Shown: in pieces, positions 9,401 to 16,685 of the stretch | Layout of the letters: the number at the start of each line of letters is the position of its first letter | Numbering within the stretch: position 1 is the first letter of the stretch | Source of the DNA: Microbacterium sp. A20 | GTDB taxonomy: Bacteria; Actinomycetota; Actinomycetes; Actinomycetales; Microbacteriaceae | Assembly (NCBI RefSeq): GCF_004794515.1 | Contig: NZ_SSDF01000082.1 | Location: forward strand, 62,001 to 126,000 | Direction of reading: 5' to 3' | Length of the DNA stretch: 64,000 nt | Made by a program: the position numbers and the translations under genes | The notes under the pieces: generated by a model | Told to the model about the DNA's origin: nothing | The model's database searches: none | The model's input: only the letters and a program-made list of their open reading frames with translations

Positions 9401-9589
9401 GTCGGCGAGGCCGGTCGCCGCGTCGTCGTAGACGATCTCGTTCAGCACGAGACTCGGGGCGGCCGCGACGGTCTCAGTCGGGCGGATGCCGGGATCGGCG
9501 CCGATGGCGGCGGTGGGAGTGGCGAGCAGGGCGGCGGCGCTCAGTGCGCACACCGCCGCGACCGCGGCTGCGGATTGCAGGCGGGGCAT
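6476..9589 (-). CDS. Sortase-anchored surface protein with four lamin-tail domains
   Basis: A 1037-aa exported protein of unknown activity. Residues 1-31 form a Sec signal peptide. Four lamin-tail (LTD) beta-sandwiches follow at about 46-172, 178-316, 319-445 and 448-569, each opening with a variant of VVINEI/VESDG and closing with CADG...STKGA...C. Residues about 585-880 resemble a beta-propeller (EGITVDGDGFVYVASERD, GVMALDYDSVRGTLWAVCDDGC). A linker of three PGGEN repeats and an Ig-like domain precede the anchor: LAATG at 1004-1008, a hydrophobic helix and RRRTRTA. LAxTG is the class E sortase motif of high-GC actinobacteria. The chosen ATG at 9589 has AGGAG nine bases upstream and begins the signal peptide; a reading-frame extension to 9664 has neither. 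It may bind extracellular DNA or phosphate compounds, but no catalytic motif is visible. Confidence 0.85.
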   Translation of the reverse strand: MPRLQSAAAVAAVCALSAAALLATPTAAIGADPGIRPTETVAAAPSLVLNEIVYDDAATGLADQIEIYNAGTETIDLAGWKVADEKRDSFGAAPAGTSLAPGEFLVLVKDVDFPFGLGKGDEVVLFDPSGTEADSYAYENTAPLSVWARCADGTGEWAHATAATPGAANDCSVAPVSGSIVINEVDSQPADWVEFYNSGTEALDISGYEIRDNSDDHRWQFLAGTKIEAGGFLVVDEGTIGLVGGAEAAFRDPIGIGSADRIRLFDVAGAQIDDTLPWEGHAAIDGDFAAATLARCPDGVGAFVLAHSTPGAANSCIMPEVVINEIESNGDTTDWVEVTNTGSTAVDLSGWTVMDSDPTGHAAETTPLPAGTTLQPGAYFVFDQPANFVFGLGNGDTVTIRDANGNTVDEHVYTAHAAGVLARCADGSGDFADVAVSTKGLRNACGNPVRLNEVESDGGSPDDWVELVNPTDAAIDVSGIVVKDDDDTHAYSIPSGTSIGAGEYLVIEREQLGFGLGGGDAVRLFDGALVIDETTWGEGHAAVTWGRCPDTTGAFAATTESTKGAANVCAGEVAVSPWPGSAEVRVLDSVPTFLEDSSGLDVQETADGAFLWAVDNGEGRIWKLEAHADGSVEKIDGWDAGKRVRFQKDAADAGAAGPDTEGITVDGDGFVYVASERDNSAKGVNQNVVLKVDPESSNGDLVAQQEWDLTALLPSVGANLGMEAVQWVPDAALAGKLFDDNTGAAYKPADYAGHGGGLFLVAVEDNGHVYAFALGGDGSATLVSEIAPGLAGVMALDYDSVRGTLWAVCDDGCHGRSAEITLNGTAKPGIAQYDRPAGMPDINNEGFATSPASLSVDGKRPVWWFADGFASEALRTGTLPGVDGENPGGENPGGENPGGENPPLPGTDLVDGNRNGVTVDPSVATRGQKVTVTVGADAAGEDIAVWMYSDPVQLATGALSAAGAITVTVPTDAALGAHRIAVYDADGALLGWADIRIADGAGGLAATGAEFPVAAIALALMLLVAGGVAVRRRTRTA

Positions 9590-9753
9590 GGAGGACTCCT
9601 GGTGGGCTTGGCCGGCGGGCCCACGCGGGCCGACCGGACTCAGTCGGGTACCAGCCCAGACCACCGATCCCGCGTGGCCGCCGGGAGTCCGCCCGGTGCA
9701 CGGAAGGTGAACGGGAGGTGGCGACTTCCGGGCGCCCCGTCACGCCTCGCCCG

Positions 9754-9812
9754 TTCCGGTCGCACTTTGTGCCGCCTGAACGGGATCAGAGCGGCAGAAA
9801 GTGCGACCGGAA
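9754..9812. repeat. Dispersed palindromic element, copy A
   Basis: Inverted repeat with 22-bp arms (9754-9775 and 9791-9812) matching at 21 of 22 positions, and a 15-base loop. The core GGTCGCACTTTnTGcCG is shared with the palindrome at 17212-17274. It sits 16 bases beyond the stop of the ABC permease gene and 160 bases upstream of the surface-protein gene. It may serve as a terminator for the permease, but sequence sharing between unrelated loci marks it as a repeat family. Confidence 0.8.
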
Positions 9813-9828
9813 CACTCCGGGGAACGGA

Positions 9829-10848
9829 TCAGGCGATGCGGGTTCCCGGCGGCAGGCGGCGCGCGGGCGTCCGCGTGCGCGCCCATGCCCCGGCGAACAG
9901 CGAGCCGGCGATGACGACCTGTACCCCGAGTCCGACGAACCAGCTGGGAACCGAGGACTCCATGGTCTCTTCCGGCGTACGGTAGCCGCCGTCCGGGTCG
10001 CACTCGTCCCAGCGCTGCTCGAGCGGCGACTGCTGCGCGCTGCGCACGCCGAGCTTGATCTGACCGAACAGATCGACGGGGTAGCCCTCCGGCGAGAACT
10101 CCGTGGGCGTGGCATCGGCGAGCACGACGAACGGGTTGGCCGACAGCGCCCACCAGACGTAGTCGAACCGCGGCACCTCGTAGGTGGTGCCGACCTCCCA
10201 CTCGTCGCAGATGGGGGCACCGTTCGCGTCGTAGGGGCGGGAGTACGTGGTCGCCTCGCTGCGCACGGCCATGCCGCCCAATCCGAAGGCGATGAGCGTG
10301 CCGAACACCAGGCCGGCGACCACGAGGTACGTCGCTGCGACCGAGAACAGCGGGCGGGCGATGAGTCCGCTCAGGCCGACACCGATCGCCGCGACCACGA
10401 TGATCTCGACGGCGAGCACGAGCAGCGAGACCAGCAGCACGAGCGCGTCCGCTCCCCCACCCACCAGCGACAGTGCGAGGAACGGCACAGCGACCAGGAG
10501 GAACGCTCCTCCGGTCGCGACGGCGGCGAGGAGCTTGCCGAGCATGATGTCACCGGTCGAAGCCGCTGTCACCTGGACCGCGGCCAGGGTCGCAGCATCG
10601 CGGTCGCCGTTGATCGCGTTGCCGCTGAGGGTCGGCGAGACCAGCACGACCAGCAGCAGCACGATGTTGACAACGATCGAGTAGACGCCGGCACCGACGA
10701 AGTCGCCCCAGGAGTACACCGCGAACGCGAGTGCGGTGACCCCGAGCAGGATGAGGGCGAACACGCCCAACAGGACGTACCAGCCGACGCTCCGCAGCCG
10801 CTGGGTCAATTCGAGTCGGGCGATGATCCCGATGTTCGCGAGGCTCAT
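9829..10848 (-). CDS. ABC transporter permease (ABC-2 type)
   Basis: A 339-aa polytopic membrane protein with about six hydrophobic helices. The first is at roughly 22-45; others include SIVVNIVLLLVVLVSPTLSG, ALVLLVSLLVLAVEIIVVAAI and a final helix near the C-terminus. A long extracellular stretch (about 215-300) rich in charged and aromatic residues precedes the last helix. The sequence GDRDAATLAAVQVTAASTGDIMLGKL is typical of ABC-2 permeases. Its ATG overlaps the stop of the ATPase gene (10845-10848), so the two form an exporter. Substrate is unknown. An uncharacterised lipid, antibiotic or peptide exporter is the usual role. Confidence 0.85.
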   Translation of the reverse strand: MSLANIGIIARLELTQRLRSVGWYVLLGVFALILLGVTALAFAVYSWGDFVGAGVYSIVVNIVLLLVVLVSPTLSGNAINGDRDAATLAAVQVTAASTGDIMLGKLLAAVATGGAFLLVAVPFLALSLVGGGADALVLLVSLLVLAVEIIVVAAIGVGLSGLIARPLFSVAATYLVVAGLVFGTLIAFGLGGMAVRSEATTYSRPYDANGAPICDEWEVGTTYEVPRFDYVWWALSANPFVVLADATPTEFSPEGYPVDLFGQIKLGVRSAQQSPLEQRWDECDPDGGYRTPEETMESSVPSWFVGLGVQVVIAGSLFAGAWARTRTPARRLPPGTRIA

Positions 10849-11891
10849 GCTCCCGCCTCCGTTCCGGTCGGTGCCGCGGGTGGCGCAGCCGGTGGCGCTG
10901 GTGGCGCGGCGGGAGAGGATGCCGCCGGCGGCGCCGGATGCTGCAGGCCGGAGGCGGTGGCCTGCGGCACCGGCGCCTGCGGCAGGTTGAGGAACGTGTG
11001 CTCCAGGTCGCTCTGCGCCGGGGCGAACTCCGCGACGGGCAGCCCCGCCTCGACGAGCCGGCGCAGCGACTGCGCCGCCGCGTCGTCACCGGCGAATCCG
11101 ACCAGGACTCCGCCACGGTCGGTGGCGACCGACTCGGGTGCGAGGCCGAGGTTCGACGCCACCTGCCACGTGTCGGCATTCAGGCGTTCCGGCGTCGCGC
11201 CCGCCAGCCGGACTCGCCAGGCGCGCACCGAGGCCTGCGCGGGCGCGGCATCCACCACGGCGCCGGCGACCAGGAAGACGGAGTCGTCGACGACCTCTTC
11301 GAGTTCGGAGAGGATGTGGCTCGAGATCAGGACCGTGCGGCCCTCAGCGGCTAGTCGGCGCAGCAGCACGCGGAGCTGGACCCGCGCCTCCGGGTCGAGG
11401 CCGGAGGCCGGCTCGTCGAGGAGCAGCACTTGCGGATCGTGCACGAGCGCGCGGGCGAGGCCGAGCTTCTGCTTCTGCCCGCGGGAGAGCACCTTGGCGG
11501 GAGAGTCCGCGAGCTCCGCGAGCCCGACGAGGGCGAGCAGATGCTGCGCCCGAGCGTCCGCATCCGGTTTCTCGATGCCGTACAGGCGGGCCGTCGTGAC
11601 GATGGTCTCCCTCGCGGTGAGCGAGGGCCAGGCGCCGAGCGCATCCGGCATCCAGCCGAGCAGACGCCGTGCGGCGAGCGGGTCGACCGACGGGTCGACG
11701 CCGGCGATGCTGATCGTCCCGGAATCGGGCGCGAGGAGGGAGGCGAGCATCAGGAGCAGGGTCGTCTTGCCCGCGCCGTTCGGCCCGACCAGTCCGGTCA
11801 CGCGGCCCGGCTCGGCTCGCAGGGTGGCCCCTCTCACCGCCTGCACCGTCCCGAACGCTCTACTGACGTCTTGCACCACGATTCCGGTCAT
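10845..11891 (-). CDS. ABC transporter ATP-binding protein (exporter type)
   Basis: A 348-aa ATPase that powers the permease encoded immediately downstream. Walker A GPNGAGKTTLL, signature LSRGQKQKLGLAR (Arg replaces the usual Gly in LSGGQ), Walker B VLLLDEPASGLDP and switch SSHILSELE are all present. The last 120 residues form a DrrA-like accessory domain ending in a Pro/Ala-rich tail (AAPPAPPAAPPAAPTG). The ATG at 11891 begins MTGIVVQDV and has CAGACT six bases upstream; the longer frame to 11960 is not supported. Confidence 0.9.
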   Translation of the reverse strand: MTGIVVQDVSRAFGTVQAVRGATLRAEPGRVTGLVGPNGAGKTTLLLMLASLLAPDSGTISIAGVDPSVDPLAARRLLGWMPDALGAWPSLTARETIVTTARLYGIEKPDADARAQHLLALVGLAELADSPAKVLSRGQKQKLGLARALVHDPQVLLLDEPASGLDPEARVQLRVLLRRLAAEGRTVLISSHILSELEEVVDDSVFLVAGAVVDAAPAQASVRAWRVRLAGATPERLNADTWQVASNLGLAPESVATDRGGVLVGFAGDDAAAQSLRRLVEAGLPVAEFAPAQSDLEHTFLNLPQAPVPQATASGLQHPAPPAASSPAAPPAPPAAPPAAPTGTEAGA

Positions 11892-11897
11892 GCGGTC

Positions 11898-11903
11898 AGT
11901 CTG
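11898..11903 (-). promoter_or_regulatory. Candidate -10 box, leaderless ABC exporter operon
   Basis: CAGACT on the minus strand is exactly six bases before the ATG at 11891, the same geometry as the stronger TANNNT boxes in this window. Confidence 0.4.
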
Positions 11904-11968
11904 GCATCGGGAACACCGGAGGCCGGGGACCTCGGGGCGGATGCTCAGACAGCGAGTCACGCGGGTGA

Positions 11969-11974
11969 CACAAT
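11969..11974 (+). promoter_or_regulatory. Candidate -10 box, leaderless yccF-like gene
   Basis: CACAAT ends six bases before the ATG at 11981; no Shine-Dalgarno is present in the intervening ctcccc. Confidence 0.4.
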
Positions 11975-11980
11975 CTCCCC

Positions 11981-12379
11981 ATGCGCACGATCCTCAACAT
12001 CATCTGGGTCATCCTGGCCGGATGGGCCCTGTTCCTCGGGTACGTCCTGGCCGGCATCCTGCTGTGCATCCCGATCATCACGATCCCCTGGGCGATCGCC
12101 TCGTTCCGCATCGCCGCCTACGCGATCTGGCCGTTCGGGCGCGAGGTCGTCAGCAAGCCGACGGCGGGCGTCGGCTCGTTCCTCGGCAACGTCCTCTGGG
12201 TGATCCTGGCCGGCTGGTGGCTCGCGATCGGGCACATCGTCTCCGGCATCCTGCTCTGCATCACGATCATCGGCATCCCCATGGGCATCGCCGACTTCAA
12301 GATGGTCCCGATCTCGCTCATGCCGCTCGGCAAGGAGATCGTCTCGACCCGCCGCGGCGCCTTCGACCGCACCCTCTGA
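11981..12379 (+). CDS. YccF-domain inner membrane protein
   Basis: A 132-aa membrane protein made of two copies of the YccF unit. Each has a hydrophobic hairpin (WVILAGWALFLGYVLAGILL and WVILAGWWLAIGHIVSGILL), then a short IPIITIPWAI or ITIIGIPMGI segment and a polar turn, with WPFGREVVSKP and MPLGKEIVSTR closing the repeats. Length matches the family. Function is not established; YccF proteins occur next to unrelated genes. It is divergent from the ABC exporter, with an 89-base gap that must hold both promoters. Confidence 0.9.
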   Translation: MRTILNIIWVILAGWALFLGYVLAGILLCIPIITIPWAIASFRIAAYAIWPFGREVVSKPTAGVGSFLGNVLWVILAGWWLAIGHIVSGILLCITIIGIPMGIADFKMVPISLMPLGKEIVSTRRGAFDRTL

Positions 12380-12392
12380 CCGGGAGCCTACC

Positions 12393-12398
12393 TACACT
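12393..12398 (+). promoter_or_regulatory. -10 box, leaderless hemerythrin gene
   Basis: TACACT lies six bases before the ATG at 12405, so transcription should begin at the start codon. Only 25 bases separate this gene from the yccF-like stop. Confidence 0.55.
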
Positions 12399-12404
12399 GG
12401 GGCG

Positions 12405-12866
12405 ATGGATGCCGCCCGCCTGATCGCCTGGGATCAGGAACTCCGCTCCGCCCACTCCCGCCTCCGTGCCGCACTCGCCGCGACCCGTGACGCGCTGGAC
12501 CGCGGTGACGCCGCCCCCGATGCGACCTCCGAACTCGTGCTCTACTGCATCGGCTTCTGCGCAGCGCTCGACGGTCACCACGGCGCCGAGGATCGCGCAC
12601 TGTTCCCGGCGCTGCGCGCGGAGCTCCCCGAGCTCGGCGGTGTCATCGACAAGCTGATGCAGGACCACTCGATGCTCGCGCACCTGCTCGGCTCGCTGCG
12701 CACCGCGGCCGAGCGCGGTGACGATGCGCCTACGATCGCCGGTCACCTCGATGGCATCGCCGCGATCATGGAGTCGCATTTCCGCTTCGAGGAGCGCGAG
12801 ATCCTCGAACCGCTGCGCGCGCTCGCACTCGACGACGATGTGAAGAGCGTGCTCGGTCCCCTCTGA
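12405..12866 (+). CDS. Hemerythrin-domain protein
   Basis: A 153-aa four-helix bundle expected to bind a non-haem di-iron centre and sense or buffer oxygen or nitrosative species. Candidate iron ligands are in DGHHGAEDRALFP (about 58-68), MQDHSMLAHLL (about 84-94) and MESHFRFEERE (about 122-132), in the spacing typical of HHE domains. No signal peptide. It is probably leaderless (TACACT-N6-ATG). A short 6-bp hairpin (12874-12890) sits between its stop and the convergent phosphodiesterase gene and may end both transcripts. Confidence 0.88.
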   Translation: MDAARLIAWDQELRSAHSRLRAALAATRDALDRGDAAPDATSELVLYCIGFCAALDGHHGAEDRALFPALRAELPELGGVIDKLMQDHSMLAHLLGSLRTAAERGDDAPTIAGHLDGIAAIMESHFRFEEREILEPLRALALDDDVKSVLGPL

Positions 12867-12892
12867 CCTCTGATGCGTGGCCCGCACGCACC

Positions 12893-13879
12893 TCAGCTGC
12901 GAAAGAACGCGACGCCCAGATCGGGGTGGTCGACGAAGACACCGTCGACGCCCTGACCCGCGATGACGCCCCACTCGGACTCGTAGTCCCCGAACTCGGA
13001 GCGTCCACCCGAACCCCGGAACTCCGGCGACAGGAACGCGTTCTCCGGCCGGCACGTCCAGGTGAAGACCTGCAGGCCGCGGGCATGCGCATCGGCGACG
13101 ATCGTGTTGCCTCGGGCGAGCAGCATCTTCTTGTTCACGCTGATGCCGTCGACGCGGCCGACCAACCCGTCGAGCCCCTGGGGCGTGACGGTCGCCTTGT
13201 ACGTGAGCGCCTGCTTGCCCTCGGCCACCAGCCGGTCGTAGGGGCGGCCCTTCGCCTCGATGAGGTAGATGTACGACGCGGAGACGCCGCGCTCTCGCAG
13301 CTGCCCGAGCACCGTCGACTCGAAGCACTCGATCACCAGCGGGAGTTCGCCGTCGGCCCACCCGGCATCTCGCAGCTCACGCTCGATCAGCGGAGCCAGG
13401 TCGAGGCCGATGCTGGCGAAGTAGGTGGCGTGCTTGACCTCGAGCACCACGCCGATCTCCCGACCGTGTTCGTTCGAGCCGTCGCGCACGATGTCGAGCA
13501 CGTCGCGGAGGCGGAGGATGGCCTGCGAGTCGTCGAAGCTCGCACTCGAGACCCGCACCTCGGGCAGCCGCTCGCGCCCGCGCAGGGTCGACAGCTCCGC
13601 CCACGTGAAGTCCTCGGTGAACCAGCCGGTCAGCGCCTGCCCGTCGACGCGCTTGGTCGTCTTGCGGTCGGCGAACTCCGGATGCAGGGCGACGTCGGTC
13701 GTGCCCGAGATCTCGTTCTCATGCCGCACGACGAGGACGCCGTCCTTGGTGGCGACGACGTCGGGTTCCACGGCATCCACGCCCATGGCGAGCGCCAGTT
13801 CGTAGGAGGAGCGGCTGTGCTCCGGGCGGTAGCCGGGCGCACCGCGGTGCCCGATGACGAGGGGTGATTTCCTGGGCAC
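12893..13879 (-). CDS. Glycerophosphodiester phosphodiesterase
   Basis: Hydrolyses glycerophosphodiesters to glycerol-3-phosphate and an alcohol. The 328-aa TIM-barrel protein shows GHRGAPGYRPEHS (catalytic His and Arg), VEPDVVATKDGVLVVRHE (metal ligands and second His), VVLEVKH and a closing VDGVFVDHPDLG. No signal peptide, so it is cytoplasmic. I place the start at the GTG at 13879: TACGCT lies exactly six bases upstream and the GDPD domain starts within ten residues. An ATG at 13969 would overlap the divergent gene and add a non-conserved leader. Confidence 0.93.
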   Translation of the reverse strand: MPRKSPLVIGHRGAPGYRPEHSRSSYELALAMGVDAVEPDVVATKDGVLVVRHENEISGTTDVALHPEFADRKTTKRVDGQALTGWFTEDFTWAELSTLRGRERLPEVRVSSASFDDSQAILRLRDVLDIVRDGSNEHGREIGVVLEVKHATYFASIGLDLAPLIERELRDAGWADGELPLVIECFESTVLGQLRERGVSASYIYLIEAKGRPYDRLVAEGKQALTYKATVTPQGLDGLVGRVDGISVNKKMLLARGNTIVADAHARGLQVFTWTCRPENAFLSPEFRGSGGRSEFGDYESEWGVIAGQGVDGVFVDHPDLGVAFFRS

Positions 13880-13885
13880 GCTCTC

Positions 13886-13891
13886 AGCGTA
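13886..13891 (-). promoter_or_regulatory. -10 box fixing the GTG start of the phosphodiesterase
   Basis: TACGCT on the minus strand, then six bases, then GTG at 13879. This favours the short protein over a 30-residue N-terminal extension. Confidence 0.55.
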
Positions 13892-13968
13892 GAACACGCC
13901 CGGAGCGGCACCACCCGAGTATCGTGGAGGAAAGAGACCTACAACCCCCTTTGGAGTGAGGCCCACCA

Positions 13969-14895
13969 ATGAGCAACTTCGCTTTCAACAACCCTGCTTT
14001 CCAGCAGCAGGACCCGCGCAATGTCGCGACATACCCGGGCGGACCGCAGGCTGCTCAGGGCGCGCAGAACGCCTCGCTCCAGCACGGGGCGATGGATGCC
14101 GCGGCCAACGCACAGCTCGAGGGCATGTACGCGGCCCCGCCGGCAGGCGCCATCGAGACCGACCGGATGTCCGTCGAGGACACCGTCTGGAAGACCGCCG
14201 GCCTGTTCGCCATCCTTCTCGTCACCGCGGCGATCGGCTGGGTGTGGACGCTCGGCGGCATCGACGCTCCTCCGTACAACCCGCAGAACCCGGCGCCCGT
14301 CAACATGCTGCCGTGGATCATCGGCGCGCTCGGCGGCTTCGTGCTCGCGATGGTCATCACCTTCACCTCGCGCAAGAAGGTGCGCCCCGCGCTCATCTTC
14401 GGCTACGCCGCGCTCGAGGGCCTCTTCATCGGTGGCATCTCCGCGTTCTTCGAGGTCATCTACCCCGGCATCGTCTTCCAGGCGACCCTCGCGACCGTCT
14501 CGGTCGTCGGTGTGACCCTGGCGCTCTTCGCGAACGGCAAGATCCGCGCGTCGAAGAAGGCGACCAAGATCTTCATGATCGCGATGATCGGCTACCTCGT
14601 CTTCTCGCTGCTGAACCTCGTCCTCATGTGGACCGGCGTGCTGCCCGAGGGCCAGGAGTTCGGCCTCCTCAGCGCCAACATCATGGGCATCCCGCTCGGC
14701 GTCATCATCGGCGTCCTCGTCGTGATCATGGCCGCATACTCCCTGGTGCTCGACTTCGACCAGATCCAGCAGGGTGTCCGCAACGGCGCTCCGCGCCAGT
14801 ACGGCTGGCTCGGCGCCTTCGGCATCATGGTGACGGTCGTGTGGCTCTACGTCGAGATCCTGCGCATCATCGCGATCGTACGCGGCAACAACTGA
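13969..14895 (+). CDS. Bax inhibitor-1/YccA-family membrane protein
   Basis: A 308-aa protein with a polar, Ala/Gln-rich cytoplasmic N-terminus (1-70) and seven hydrophobic helices between about 78 and 306. Family-like segments include LIFGYAALEGLFIGGIS, SLLNLVLMW and VLDFDQIQQGV followed by WLGAFGIMVTVVWLYVEILR. The acidic DFDQIQ is the region that in BI-1 homologues (bacterial YetJ) is tied to pH-sensitive calcium leak. The start ATG follows a GGAGTGAGG Shine-Dalgarno. It is monocistronic, ending in a clear terminator. Confidence 0.92.
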   Translation: MSNFAFNNPAFQQQDPRNVATYPGGPQAAQGAQNASLQHGAMDAAANAQLEGMYAAPPAGAIETDRMSVEDTVWKTAGLFAILLVTAAIGWVWTLGGIDAPPYNPQNPAPVNMLPWIIGALGGFVLAMVITFTSRKKVRPALIFGYAALEGLFIGGISAFFEVIYPGIVFQATLATVSVVGVTLALFANGKIRASKKATKIFMIAMIGYLVFSLLNLVLMWTGVLPEGQEFGLLSANIMGIPLGVIIGVLVVIMAAYSLVLDFDQIQQGVRNGAPRQYGWLGAFGIMVTVVWLYVEILRIIAIVRGNN

Positions 14896-14914
14896 CGCGA
14901 ATCGCCCCTCGAGA

Positions 14915-14945
14915 GGCCCGTCTCCCCCGTGGAGGCGGGCCTTTT
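14915..14945 (+). terminator. Rho-independent terminator of the Bax-inhibitor gene
   Basis: A 10-bp stem (14915-14924 with 14932-14941, one mismatch), seven-base loop and TTTT tail, 19 bases after the stop. Confidence 0.85.
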
Positions 14946-15056
14946 GGCATACCCGGGGAGGTGAGCGCAAGGGGTTGTCGCGCGGCCTCGAAGACCGGCA
15001 GTGTTGTCATCACGAAGCCCCGGCACCCCGGGGCTCCCGACACATAGGAGCTGACC

Positions 15057-15329
15057 ATGAGTTTTCTCGGCTTTCTTCTCCTCGGCCTCATCGCCGGGGC
15101 CATCGCCAAGCTGATCCTGCCCGGCAAGCAGGGTGGCGGGTGGTTCATCACCCTCCTTCTCGGTGTCGTCGGCGCCCTGCTCGGCGGCTGGCTCGGCAGC
15201 CTGATCCTCAACCGGCCCCTGACCGAATTCTGGGACCTGGGCACCTGGCTCCTCGCCATCGCCGGCTCGATCGTCGTGCTGCTGATCTACGGCCTGATCG
15301 CCGGTCGTGGCCAGAAGGTCAACGACTGA
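15057..15329 (+). CDS. GlsB/YeaQ/YmgE-family (transglycosylase-associated) membrane protein
   Basis: A 90-aa protein with three predicted helices: FLGFLLLGLIAGAIAKLIL, then after GKQGGGWF the glycine-rich LLLGVVGALLGGWLGSLIL, and a last LLAIAGSIVVLLIYGLIAG. The GKQGGG turn and Gly-zipper helix are diagnostic of this stress-associated family. Its molecular role is unknown. Start chosen by AGGAG eight bases before the ATG. A bidirectional hairpin follows. Confidence 0.9.
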   Translation: MSFLGFLLLGLIAGAIAKLILPGKQGGGWFITLLLGVVGALLGGWLGSLILNRPLTEFWDLGTWLLAIAGSIVVLLIYGLIAGRGQKVND

Positions 15330-15347
15330 CACCACGCCTTCCCTACG

Positions 15348-15389
15348 CCCGTCCCCTTCGGCAGCCTCGCGCTTCCCGAAGGGGGCGGG
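15348..15389. terminator. Bidirectional terminator hairpin
   Basis: A 14-bp inverted repeat (15348-15361 with 15376-15389, one mismatch) lies between the convergent GlsB-like gene and ECF sigma gene, whose stop codon begins at the next base. On the plus strand it is followed by a TCATTTCT stretch. Confidence 0.75.
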
Positions 15390-16685
15390 TCATTTCTCTG
15401 CCCCGGCGGCCTTCCGCTCGAGCAGGGAACGCTCCCGATCATTGCCCGCGAGCCCCGCGGCGACGGCGAACTCGCTCCTCGCCTCCTCCTCGCGACCGAG
15501 CCGCCGCAGCAGCTCACCCCGGGTGGCGGGCAGCAGGTGGTAGCCGCGCAGCGCCCCCGAGCTCGACAGCTGATCGATGATCCGCAACGCGGATGCGGGG
15601 CCGGTGGCCATCGCCACGGCAGCGGCACGGTTGAGCTCCACGACCGGCGACGGCGAGATCCGTCCGAGCGCCTCGTAGAGCAGCACGATGCGGTCCCAGT
15701 CGGTGTCGTCGACGGATGCCGCCACCGCATGGCACTCCGCGATCGCGGCCTGCAGGCAGCACGAACCGCGACCTCGACCGAGCGCGTCGGCGGTCGCCAA
15801 CGCCGCGCGGCCGCGGGCGATGCGCCCGCGATCCCACCGTCCGCGGTCTTGATCGGCGAGCAGCACGGGGTCGCCGTTCCGATCCACCCGCGCGGCGAAC
15901 CGGGCCGCGGTGAGCTCCATCAGTGCGAGCAACCCGTGCACCTCCGGCTCGCGCGGCATCAGCGCCGCGAGCACCCGGCCGAGGCGAATGGCCTCGTCGC
16001 TCAGCTCGGGGCGCATCCACTCCGGCCCGCTGCTCGCCGCATGCGCCTCGTTGAAGATCAGGTACAGCACTCCCAGGATCGCGCCGAGACGAGCGGCGTG
16101 CTCCTCGCGAGGCGGCACCTCGAAGGGTGCGTTCGCCGCCGCGAGGGTCTTCTTCGCCCGTACGATCCGCTGCTGCACGGTCGCCGTCGGTACGAGGAAG
16201 GCGCGGGCGATCTCCTCGCTCGACAGGCCACCGACCACCCGGAGGGTCAGAGCGATCTGCGCCTCCTTCGACAGCACCGGGTGGCACGCGATGAAGATCA
16301 GGCGCAGCACGTCGTCATCGACGGCATCCGGGTCCCACAGCATGTCCGCAGACTCGGCTTGTTCGCGCTCCAGGTCGTGGGCGAGAGCGGCGACCCGGGC
16401 ATCCAGTCGCTCCGCGCGTCGCCATCCGTCGATCGCCTTGCGCTTCGCCACCGCCGTGAGCCAGGCCCCGGCGTTGCGCGGCACCCCCTCGACCGGCCAT
16501 TGCCGAAGCGCATCCACCAGTGCCTCCTGGGCGAGGTCCTCGGCGAGACCGAAGTCGCCGACCATGCGGGTCAGCGCGCCCACGATGCGGGCCGATTCGA
16601 TGCGCCACACCGCGGCGACCGCGCGCTCCGCCGACCCGTCATCGGGGGCGGAACGCACGGTCTCGCTGTGTGCGGAAGTGTCCAT
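15390..16685 (-). CDS. ECF42-type RNA polymerase sigma factor with C-terminal extension
   Basis: A 431-aa sigma factor. Region 2 is near the N-terminus (IVGALTRMVGDFGLAEDLAQEALVDALRQWP), region 4 contains LTLRVVGGLSSEEIARAFLVPTATVQQRIVRAKK, and a 200-residue helical, TPR-like extension (with FNEAHAASSGP and ALYEALGRISPSPVVELNRAAA-type segments) is typical of ECF42. In this group the extension takes the place of an anti-sigma factor. The start overlaps the stop of the YciI-like gene (TGATG at 16683-16687), which is the hallmark partner. The reading frame continues upstream to 17225 through the YciI gene but is not coding there. A TGTCGA-N17-CGAC motif upstream of the pair fits autoregulation. 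Confidence 0.92.
   Translation of the reverse strand: MDTSAHSETVRSAPDDGSAERAVAAVWRIESARIVGALTRMVGDFGLAEDLAQEALVDALRQWPVEGVPRNAGAWLTAVAKRKAIDGWRRAERLDARVAALAHDLEREQAESADMLWDPDAVDDDVLRLIFIACHPVLSKEAQIALTLRVVGGLSSEEIARAFLVPTATVQQRIVRAKKTLAAANAPFEVPPREEHAARLGAILGVLYLIFNEAHAASSGPEWMRPELSDEAIRLGRVLAALMPREPEVHGLLALMELTAARFAARVDRNGDPVLLADQDRGRWDRGRIARGRAALATADALGRGRGSCCLQAAIAECHAVAASVDDTDWDRIVLLYEALGRISPSPVVELNRAAAVAMATGPASALRIIDQLSSSGALRGYHLLPATRGELLRRLGREEEARSEFAVAAGLAGNDRERSLLERKAAGAEK

Noticed and set aside
9178-12423. A 1081-codon plus-strand frame crossing five genes
   Set aside because: It runs through the ends of the surface-protein, permease, ATPase and yccF genes, encodes low-complexity Arg/Ser/Pro sequence, and has no ribosome site or domain.
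13880-13969. N-terminal extension of the phosphodiesterase to an ATG at 13969
   Set aside because: It would overlap the divergent Bax-inhibitor start codon and add 30 residues unlike the family; the GTG at 13879 has a correctly spaced -10 box.
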